The position numbers were made by a program, and so were the translations under genes. The notes below the pieces were generated by a model. The model saw nothing but the letters and a program-made list of their open reading frames with translations, did not search any database and was not told the origin of the DNA. Positions 58,091 to 64,000 of a stretch of 64,000 nucleotides of DNA are shown here, one piece after another. The stretch is taken from the NCBI GenBank assembly GCA_024760525.1, contig CP060499.1:806001-870000 (forward strand), read 5' to 3'. Source of the stretch: Nitrospira sp. (lineage in GTDB: Bacteria > Nitrospirota > Nitrospiria > Nitrospirales > Nitrospiraceae). The first letter of the stretch is position 1. Each line of letters begins with the position of its first letter.

Positions 58091-59035
58091 ATGGGAAGAA
58101 CCGGTCTCGTCTATCATCCGGCCTATCTTGAGCATGACATGGGGTCCGGACATCCGGAGTCTCCCAATCGGTTGCGTGCCATTATGCGGCAGTTGGAGCA
58201 GAGCGGAACTGCAACTCGCTTGGTTCGGATCGAGCCGCGAAGAGCTGAAGAGGAATGGATTACTCTGGTTCATAGCTCCAGCTATGTTGCGGCGCTCAAT
58301 CGAGCAACTCCCGCCGCTGGGCGCGTTTCGCTGGATCCCGATACGTCGATGTCTCCCGGCTCGCTGAATGCCGCTTACCTGGCGGCGGGAGGAGCCTTGG
58401 CGGCGGTCGATGCCATCATGATGCATCAAGTTGACCACGTCTTCTGTGCCGTCCGGCCTCCCGGCCACCATGCCGAAGCCGGGCGGGCGATGGGGTTCTG
58501 TCTCTTCAACAATGTCGCGATCGCGGCGCGTTATGCGCAAAAGAAGTACGGGCTCAACCGAGTGATGATCGTCGACTGGGATGTCCATCACGGGAACGGG
58601 ACGCAGCATAGCTTTGAGGAGGATCCGTCCGTCTTGTTCTTCAGCACGCATCAGTATCCCCATTATCCCGGCACCGGGGGGGCTACGGAACGAGGGAATG
58701 GAGCGGGAGAGGGATTCACGATCAATGTACCGATGGCGTCCGGTGAGGGAGACGACGAGTATCGGGCGGTCTTTCAGAAGTCACTCGTTCCCGCAGCAGA
58801 CGCCTTCAAACCTGAGCTTGTCATCATCTCGGCGGGATTCGACGCGCACAAAGATGATCCCTTGGCGAGCATGGCGTTGACTGAAGCGGGCTATGCGGAT
58901 TTGACGGACATTGTAGCGGGGATCGCCAAGCGTCATGCGAAAGGTCGCATTCTCTCTTCGCTCGAAGGCGGCTATAATCTGACAGCATTGGCTGCGTCGG
59001 TCCACGCACACGTCGAGGCGCTTGTGAACGCCTGA
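58091..59035 (+). CDS. Histone-deacetylase-family protein (acetoin utilisation/amidohydrolase type)
   Basis: A 314-residue zinc-dependent deacetylase. ATG 58091 gives [20 protein letters not shown], the normal family start; GTG 58082 is possible. The active site is complete: H126-H127 in [11 protein letters not shown], zinc ligands D164 and H166 in [11 protein letters not shown] and D251 in [12 protein letters not shown], plus LEGGYN. Bacterial members remove acyl groups from polyamines, acetoin-related enzymes or proteins; the substrate is unknown. It is followed 33 bases later by a rhodanese gene in the same direction. Confidence 0.92.
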   Translation: MGRTGLVYHPAYLEHDMGSGHPESPNRLRAIMRQLEQSGTATRLVRIEPRRAEEEWITLVHSSSYVAALNRATPAAGRVSLDPDTSMSPGSLNAAYLAAGGALAAVDAIMMHQVDHVFCAVRPPGHHAEAGRAMGFCLFNNVAIAARYAQKKYGLNRVMIVDWDVHHGNGTQHSFEEDPSVLFFSTHQYPHYPGTGGATERGNGAGEGFTINVPMASGEGDDEYRAVFQKSLVPAADAFKPELVIISAGFDAHKDDPLASMALTEAGYADLTDIVAGIAKRHAKGRILSSLEGGYNLTALAASVHAHVEALVNA

Positions 59036-59068
59036 CATGCGGACTGAAAATCATTGCGGGTGTATGAC

Positions 59069-59950
59069 ATGATGAAACATCCCCTGTTAATCGATACTGA
59101 GTCGTTGCAGCGGCTGCTTGGCCGGCCTAACCTCGTCATCATCGACGTCCGTGGGAAGTCGGCTTACGAATTCGGCGGGCATATCCCCGGCGCTGTGCAT
59201 TCGACATGGCATGAGTACAGCGATCCCAATGCCGTGCCGAAAGGGCTGTTGAATCCCGATCTTGGCCGGATTGAGCTGATCCTCCGTCGATTGGGGATCA
59301 ATCACGACAGCGATGTGGTGATTTACTCCAATCCGTTTGACAACTGGGGCGACGAAGGGCGTATGTTTTGGATGTTGGAATATCTGGGGCACTCACATAT
59401 ACGGATTTTGGACGGGGGATGGGTGAAGTGGACAGCCGAGAAGCGGCCGTTCGAGCATGGACGTGTGTCTCCCGTACTCGGAAACTTCACTGCTCGACCG
59501 GTGGCGTCCTTGATCATGGCGAAAGATGACCTCAAGGCGGTCGTCAGGGGCTCGCATCCTGAGACGGCGATTCTGGACGCTCGCAGTCTTGAAGAATATC
59601 TTGGGAAAGAAATATCGGGCATTTCGCGGTCCGGGCACATCCCGTCGGCCATCCATGTGGCCTGGAATGGATTCCTGAACAAGGACGCGACCGTCAAGGA
59701 TCCGTCCATGATCAAGGAGATGTTGGAAGCGAAGGGTATTCATTTCGGACAAGATGTGATCTGTTACTGTACCGGGGGCGTTCGAGCGGGCTGGCTCTAT
59801 TTCATACTTAAACTCGTCGGGTATCAGAAAATCAGCAATTATCCCGGATCCTGGTGGGAGTGGAGTCGAGACTACGCGTGCCCGGTCGAAAAAGATCTTC
59901 ACGCGCTCCAAAAAATCCTCGGTTTCGATCCGGCGGCCAAACCTTCTTGA
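59069..59950 (+). CDS. Two-domain sulfurtransferase (rhodanese-like)
   Basis: A 293-residue protein from ATG 59069 or 59072. Two rhodanese domains are visible. The first (LVIIDVRGKSAYEFGGHIPG) has no cysteine in the active-site loop (YSNPFDNWGDEGR) and is structural. The second has C234 in CYCTGGVRAG as catalytic cysteine, followed by NYPGSWWEWS as in thiosulfate/mercaptopyruvate sulfurtransferases. It should transfer sulfane sulfur to cyanide or thiols. Its stop codon is embedded in the -35 box of the next promoter. Confidence 0.9.
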   Translation: MMKHPLLIDTESLQRLLGRPNLVIIDVRGKSAYEFGGHIPGAVHSTWHEYSDPNAVPKGLLNPDLGRIELILRRLGINHDSDVVIYSNPFDNWGDEGRMFWMLEYLGHSHIRILDGGWVKWTAEKRPFEHGRVSPVLGNFTARPVASLIMAKDDLKAVVRGSHPETAILDARSLEEYLGKEISGISRSGHIPSAIHVAWNGFLNKDATVKDPSMIKEMLEAKGIHFGQDVICYCTGGVRAGWLYFILKLVGYQKISNYPGSWWEWSRDYACPVEKDLHALQKILGFDPAAKPS

Positions 59951-59976
59951 CACGTCCGACGAGCGCTGTGTAAGGT
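59947..59976 (+). promoter_or_regulatory. Promoter of the SmbP-like gene
   Basis: TTGACA (59947-59952, containing the rhodanese stop TGA), 18-base spacer, TAAGGT (59971-59976) followed by GAAT; the same layout as in front of pup. Confidence 0.55.
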
Positions 59977-60034
59977 GAATTTAATCCATCAAACAATCCG
60001 CTGAGCAGCGAACACTAACCAGAAGGGGGACGCA

Positions 60035-60397
60035 ATGACCATGAAGATCCGTCAAAGCGCGTTGGTTGTGGCCGTGACCGGGATGCTTGTCGGGGTTCCG
60101 CTGTTCAGTGGGCTCGCCGTCGCAGGCTCACCGCCTGCCGGGAATAAACACATTGGTGAAGCGGTCGAACATGCGAGAGGCGCCGCGTCCCATGGGAAAG
60201 AAGGACATGCGGATGCGTGTGTCGAACACGCGACTGAAGCGCTCAAGCACGCTACAGCTGCAGGAATGAAAAACCCGCATTTGGAAGAAGGGGTCAAGCA
60301 TCTGACAGAGGCGGTAAAGCATGGAAAGGCAGGGCACGCGGAAGCCTGTACCGAACATGCTGAAGGCGGAGCTACGCATCTGGCCGAAGTAAAGTAG
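60035..60397 (+). CDS. SmbP-like histidine-rich metal-binding protein
   Basis: A 120-residue exported protein; ATG 60035 has AAGGGGGA at spacing 4-6. The signal peptide ends near LAVAGS. The mature part has 12 histidines and two cysteines in two copies of a roughly 50-residue repeat with units such as HARGAASHGKEGHADACVEH and EAVKHGKAGHAEACTEHAEG. This is the style of SmbP, the small periplasmic copper-binding protein first described in Nitrosomonas europaea. It probably buffers copper or other divalent metals in the periplasm. It has its own promoter and terminator. Confidence 0.85.
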   Translation: MTMKIRQSALVVAVTGMLVGVPLFSGLAVAGSPPAGNKHIGEAVEHARGAASHGKEGHADACVEHATEALKHATAAGMKNPHLEEGVKHLTEAVKHGKAGHAEACTEHAEGGATHLAEVK

Positions 60398-60443
60398 CGG
60401 ACATCGGCAGCCGCTAGCCTCAGTTCAACACACGTGTTTCAAG

Positions 60444-60473
60444 GAACGGGCAGGGAGGAGTCCCTGCCCGTTC
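60444..60473 (+). terminator. Terminator of the SmbP-like gene
   Basis: A perfect 13-bp stem, arms 60444-60456 and 60461-60473, around a GGAG loop, extendable by a G-U and an A-T pair; followed by TTG. It ends 22 bases before the nitrilase-family start. Confidence 0.7.
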
Positions 60474-60494
60474 TTGTATGGAGCGGAGCGTACC

Positions 60495-61286
60495 ATGCGA
60501 GTCGGGTACTACCAGTTCGATCCACGCTTTGGCGATGTGTCCACGAATCTCGAAAGAGTGACGGCCAAGTTGGAACAGGCTGATGCCGATCTTATCGTGC
60601 TGCCGGAATTGTTCGCGTCTGGCTATCAGTTCGTGTCTCAGGAGGAAACGCAACAGCTCGCCGAGCCGGTTCCCGACGGTCCGACGGTGCGACGGCTGGG
60701 AGAGATTGCGAAGCGGCGCCGGATGCATATTGTGGCGGGACTTCCTGAACAGTCCGGGTCCCGCTGTTACAATTCCGCCGTGATCGTCGGACCATCCGGG
60801 TTTCTTGGTTGTTACCGAAAGACCCATCTCTTTTACGAGGAGACGCAGTTCTTCACTCCGGGTGACTCGGGATTTCTTGTCTGGGATATCGGATCAGCGA
60901 AGATCGGTATCATGATCTGTTTCGATTGGTACTATCCGGAAGCCGCCCGGACATTGGCGATGCAGGGGGCCGAAATCATTTGCCATCCTTCCAACCTGGT
61001 CTTGCCGAATTGTCCGGATTCCATGCCGGTCCGGTGCCTTGAAAATCGAGTGTTTGCCGTCACCTGTAATCGCATCGGCAGTGAGGCGCGCGGAGGGAAA
61101 GAGCGGTTGACCTACATCGGCCAGAGCGAAGTCGTCACGCCCAAGGGAGTCATTCAGCATAGAGCGTCTTGTGACCAAGAAGAGCTGACCGTTCTTGATA
61201 TTGATCCAGCCGAGGCTCGCAACAAACGCTTGAATCGATTCAACGATCTGCTTCGTGATCGCCGCACGTCGCTGTATAAAATGTGA
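60495..61286 (+). CDS. Carbon-nitrogen hydrolase (nitrilase superfamily)
   Basis: A 263-residue enzyme from ATG 60495 with GGAG at spacing 6. The catalytic triad is E38 (VLPELFASGY), K109 (GCYRKTHLF) and C142 (IMICFDWYYPE). The motifs AGLPEQSGSRCYNSA and ENRVFAVTCNRIG fit amidases of the omega-amidase or N-carbamoyl-hydrolase branches rather than true nitrilases. The exact substrate (omega-amide, N-carbamoyl putrescine or other) cannot be fixed from sequence. Confidence 0.88.
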   Translation: MRVGYYQFDPRFGDVSTNLERVTAKLEQADADLIVLPELFASGYQFVSQEETQQLAEPVPDGPTVRRLGEIAKRRRMHIVAGLPEQSGSRCYNSAVIVGPSGFLGCYRKTHLFYEETQFFTPGDSGFLVWDIGSAKIGIMICFDWYYPEAARTLAMQGAEIICHPSNLVLPNCPDSMPVRCLENRVFAVTCNRIGSEARGGKERLTYIGQSEVVTPKGVIQHRASCDQEELTVLDIDPAEARNKRLNRFNDLLRDRRTSLYKM

Positions 61287-61359
61287 CCCCGAGTCTCATC
61301 ATCCGTCAAGAGGAGCACAGTGCTTGCGCAAGTTCAGCGGGCACGGTAGGATTTCGCTC

Positions 61360-61920
61360 ATGACCACAGAACTCCGCAAAGGCATTTTTCTCATCGCCGC
61401 TCCAAGCCTGCGTGACCCAAACTTCCGCCAGGCCGTCGTCCTGCTGTGTGAACATGGGCCGGAAGGCGCCCTCGGCGTCATTGTGAATCGACCCACGGCC
61501 ATGTCCATTTCCGAAGCCCTTCCACAGGTTCCCGTCATCGAGGGAGCCGGCCACGTGCTCTATGCCGGTGGGCCTGTCCAGACGAATCAAGTCATGTTGC
61601 TCTATAAAGGTGACGAGTTCCCGGAAAATGCGCACCATGTGTTCGACGGAGTCTGCCTTGGCGGCGACGTCGGCATGGTCGAACGCATTCTCACCGGAGC
61701 CGGTACCAAAGAATCCTTCCGCGCCTACTTGGGGTATTCGGGATGGGGACCCGGCCAGCTGGAAAACGAGATGAAGACCGGGTCATGGATCACCTTACCT
61801 GCCGACCCCCAGGCGGTATTTGAGAAAGACCCGGTCCGTGTTTGGGGGGATATCTTGAGCACCCTGGGCGAAGCCTACCAGCCCTATGCCGAGATGCCGT
61901 TCGATCCGTCCTGCAACTGA
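61360..61920 (+). CDS. YqgE/AlgH family protein (DUF179)
   Basis: A 186-residue cytoplasmic protein; ATG 61360 has AGGA about nine bases upstream. The family core is GIFLIAAPSLRDPNFRQAVV, EGALGVIVNRP, LYAGGPVQTNQVMLLY and the C-terminal GYSGWGPGQLENEMKTGSW. Function unclear in most bacteria (AlgH affects alginate regulation in Pseudomonas; in many genomes it lies by yqgF, which is not the case here). Confidence 0.92.
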   Translation: MTTELRKGIFLIAAPSLRDPNFRQAVVLLCEHGPEGALGVIVNRPTAMSISEALPQVPVIEGAGHVLYAGGPVQTNQVMLLYKGDEFPENAHHVFDGVCLGGDVGMVERILTGAGTKESFRAYLGYSGWGPGQLENEMKTGSWITLPADPQAVFEKDPVRVWGDILSTLGEAYQPYAEMPFDPSCN

Positions 61921-62145
61921 GGCCTCTGAGTCGCTTCTCTATCCTATCGTCGTTGCAGCGTATCGCGCCGAATGCTTGAGTCAAACGGCATGTGAGAAGG
62001 GTGTGCCTGTCTCGTCGTTGGAGCGCTCGGCCTTGCTAATTGGTCGTCTTTTCTGCACTATCGTTCGGGCTGAGAAGCGCTGACGCCACCGTCACGCGGC
62101 GCAAAAACCGAATTGGCCATCCGTAGGAGGAGGGAGAGGAGCAAC

Positions 62146-63525
62146 GTGGATCAGTCGGATATGCCGTCGTCGGGAACCGAGACCTTATTGAGGAAATTAC
62201 ATGAACGCCCACAGTTGCCCCTTGGTGACTGGCTTCGTGCGCCTGCCCATGTCCATTACAAAGCCTTTCGCATGTCCGACCCGCCGACGCAGCGTCCGGC
62301 CAGCCGATCGGAGTTCCAGTCGCTGCTGGGGCATTTCAAGATTCCCGTCGAAACGACCCATATGCGGGAGACATTCGGCTATGGCATCAAGGAAGCGGAC
62401 AATGGCGATCGACTGATTGTGGTGTGGCAAGCGCACACCGAGTACTACAACTACCAATTCTGGCATCTGCCGTCGAAGTCCAGCGGCGAAGTGACCTTCG
62501 GGCCGTTGACGTTCCCAAATTACACATTTCCTGTGTCGCCGCTCGGGTCTGATGTCTGCCGCCTGGACTTTGTGTTGACGACGGACATGCTGCCGCCGCG
62601 CAGCGAGCTGCGCGCGCTGCTGCCGGGACAGGTCATCTATGGCAGCCGAATGTTCAACGAGCAGACCAGCGTGGCGACGAGCTTTACTCCCGACAAACAG
62701 GGACGAGAACGATACTGGGTCAGCGTGCGGCCATCCCAGGGTGAGGCGCCGCGCTTCAAAGACATCGTCGATGCCATCGTGCGAATCGAGACCTACTATC
62801 ACCTGTTGTTGATGCAAAAGCCGTTGTTCTCCGCTGCGATCGACCAAGTCTATAAGTTCGAGCAGGTTCATCTGAAGCAACGAGAGATCATTACGTCCCA
62901 TATCGGCCACGCCGATTCGCAGACGCTGCAGCGATGGCTGAACAGTCTGACGCAGGATTTATTGAAGACCAATCGCATGGCGGGAAAGCTGCATTTCGAG
63001 TTGTCCTCATCGATTCCTTACGACAAAATCGTGCACACCACCTTGGCGTCACTCGGCGAACAACCGATAGACTCCTACCGCCAGATCTCCGATTATGTGC
63101 TGGGGGGCGTTACAGGGGTCGCCGAAGGGTACCAGCAGCTCTTGCGCCGCATCGACACGCTGCGAGGCGGATTTGAAGGTATCATCGCCATCATTCGCAC
63201 CCGCATCGATTTGATTCTGGAAGCTCAAAACCTCTCACTGCTTCAAAGCGTGGACAAGACGACCAAGAGCCAGGTGATCCTGCAACACACGGTCGAAGGA
63301 CTGTCCGTCATCGTCATTGCCTATTATTTGGCTGGGCTGGCGGGATATGTCTTCAAAGGATTGCAGGAAATGGGCTGGCTGGCGAACGCCAGCCTCGCCA
63401 CGGCGGTGTTCGTGCCGGTCGCCATCGGCTTGGCGTTTCTCGTCACGACGATGAGCAAGAAGATTATTCAGAAAAAGCTGGCCGCGGAACAGCCGGCTGA
63501 AGAATCAAAGACGCCGCAGCCGTGA
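62146..63525 (+). CDS. DUF3422 family membrane protein
   Basis: A 459-residue protein. GTG 62146 follows AGGAGGAGGGAGAGGAG at spacing 5. The large soluble N-terminal domain has the DUF3422 signature (LLRKLHERPQLPLGDWLRAP, HYKAFRMSD, ETTHMRETFGYGIKEADNGD), followed by coiled-coil segments and two C-terminal membrane helices (VIVIAYYLAGLAGYVF and LATAVFVPVAIGLAFLVTTM). Members are thought to be membrane-anchored proteins of unknown function. A 225-base gap before it (61921-62145) shows no other gene. Confidence 0.88.
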   Translation: MDQSDMPSSGTETLLRKLHERPQLPLGDWLRAPAHVHYKAFRMSDPPTQRPASRSEFQSLLGHFKIPVETTHMRETFGYGIKEADNGDRLIVVWQAHTEYYNYQFWHLPSKSSGEVTFGPLTFPNYTFPVSPLGSDVCRLDFVLTTDMLPPRSELRALLPGQVIYGSRMFNEQTSVATSFTPDKQGRERYWVSVRPSQGEAPRFKDIVDAIVRIETYYHLLLMQKPLFSAAIDQVYKFEQVHLKQREIITSHIGHADSQTLQRWLNSLTQDLLKTNRMAGKLHFELSSSIPYDKIVHTTLASLGEQPIDSYRQISDYVLGGVTGVAEGYQQLLRRIDTLRGGFEGIIAIIRTRIDLILEAQNLSLLQSVDKTTKSQVILQHTVEGLSVIVIAYYLAGLAGYVFKGLQEMGWLANASLATAVFVPVAIGLAFLVTTMSKKIIQKKLAAEQPAEESKTPQP

Positions 63526-63584
63526 TAGGCCGTTCTCCCTTCGAGGAAAGCACAGCCAAGGGTACGAAGATCTTCAGCGAATGG

Positions 63585-64000
63585 TTAATGTGGCTCAATC
63601 AAAACTTGTGAAAGAAACCGACCCGTATGCGACGTTGCCACCTTCGCCACCTGCTCAGGCCGCCCTTCCGCAATGATCTGTCCTCCTGCCGCGCCGCCTT
63701 CTGGACCGAGGTCGATGATCCAATCGGCAGACTTGATGACATCGAGGTTGTGTTCGACGACCACCAGCGTGTTGCCGGCATTCACGAGTTTGTGGAGGAC
63801 AGCGAGGAGCTTTTTGATGTCTTCGAAGTGCAGGCCGGTAGTCGGCTCATCCATAATATACAGGATATCCTTGGCGGAGGAGTCTTTCAGCTCGGCGGCG
63901 ATTTTCAATCGTTGCGCTTCTCCGCCGGACAGTGTCGTGGCCGATTGGCCAAGGCGCAGGTAGCCGAGGCCGATGGACGTCAGGAGGTGAAGCCGTTCCT
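63585..64000 (-). CDS. uvrA: Excinuclease ABC subunit A, C-terminal part (5' end outside window)
   Basis: The minus-strand frame is open to the window edge, so 138 residues of the C-terminus are visible (most of the usual 940 lie outside). The second ABC module is recognised by [20 protein letters not shown] (signature LSGGEAQRL), Walker B with [13 protein letters not shown], and the H-loop in [20 protein letters not shown]. UvrA finds bulky lesions in nucleotide excision repair. It is convergent with the DUF3422 gene. Confidence 0.95.
   Translation of the reverse strand, partial: ERLHLLTSIGLGYLRLGQSATTLSGGEAQRLKIAAELKDSSAKDILYIMDEPTTGLHFEDIKKLLAVLHKLVNAGNTLVVVEHNLDVIKSADWIIDLGPEGGAAGGQIIAEGRPEQVAKVATSHTGRFLSQVLIEPH

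Noticed and set aside
1..64000. CRISPR arrays, tRNA or rRNA genes, insertion sequences
   Set aside because: No direct-repeat array, cloverleaf, rRNA stretch, transposase or terminal inverted repeats were seen; small tRNAs cannot be excluded without a covariance search.

Overview
The window looks like chromosome of a nitrite-oxidising bacterium of the genus Nitrospira (phylum Nitrospirota). The case rests on gene families: two cytochrome bd-like oxidases of the kind proposed as terminal oxidases in Nitrospira, three proteins or domains of the NxrC type (gamma subunit of nitrite oxidoreductase, related to the ethylbenzene dehydrogenase heme-b subunit), a TorD-like molybdoenzyme chaperone, MobA, TatA, an orphan Pup (prokaryotic ubiquitin-like protein) and a SmbP-like His-rich protein. 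No phylogeny or database search was possible. Comammox versus canonical nitrite oxidiser cannot be decided because no amo/hao or nxrA/nxrB genes lie in the window.

Layout. 1-4.6 kb: 3' part of a bd-like oxidase gene, a DUF3047 protein, a small membrane protein and two formylglycine-generating-enzyme-fold proteins. 4.6-11.5 kb: three tiny single-helix membrane protein genes, a second bd-like oxidase, two membrane-anchored cytochromes c and a diheme cytochrome c fused to an NxrC-like domain, closed by a terminator. 11.5-26 kb: mobA, a glycosyltransferase, argS, tgt-yajC-secD-secF, a PAS histidine kinase with its NtrC-type regulator, an aldo/keto reductase and a PilZ protein. 26-29.2 kb: redoxin, SIMPL protein and a WD40 propeller. 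29.2-42.7 kb: a nitrite-oxidoreductase-type accessory island with a HExxH protein, a four-cluster ferredoxin, a TorD-like chaperone, two NxrC-like proteins, a radical SAM enzyme, a polytopic membrane protein, TPR, TatA, NHL and PDZ proteins and two tandem pentaheme cytochromes c. 42.8-45.1 kb (minus strand): methyltransferase, small protein and a PQQ-type sugar dehydrogenase lipoprotein. 45.2-64 kb: H+-pyrophosphatase, pup, recJ, rel, DUF192, flavodoxin, bfd, pepF, deaminase, HDAC-family deacetylase, rhodanese, smbP-like, nitrilase, yqgE, DUF3422 and the 3' end of uvrA.

How the parts fit. The island at 29-43 kb holds maturation and electron-transfer functions expected around a periplasmic Mo-bisMGD enzyme but not its catalytic subunits; MobA at 11.6 kb supplies the cofactor nucleotide and TatA the export route. 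The 5-11.5 kb cluster would carry electrons from periplasmic cytochromes c to oxygen. The membrane pyrophosphatase adds ion pumping suited to a low-energy lifestyle. Most starts were chosen from Shine-Dalgarno spacing and signal-peptide position; promoters were found by eye as -35/-10 pairs and are inferences. No tRNA, rRNA, CRISPR array or insertion sequence was recognised.
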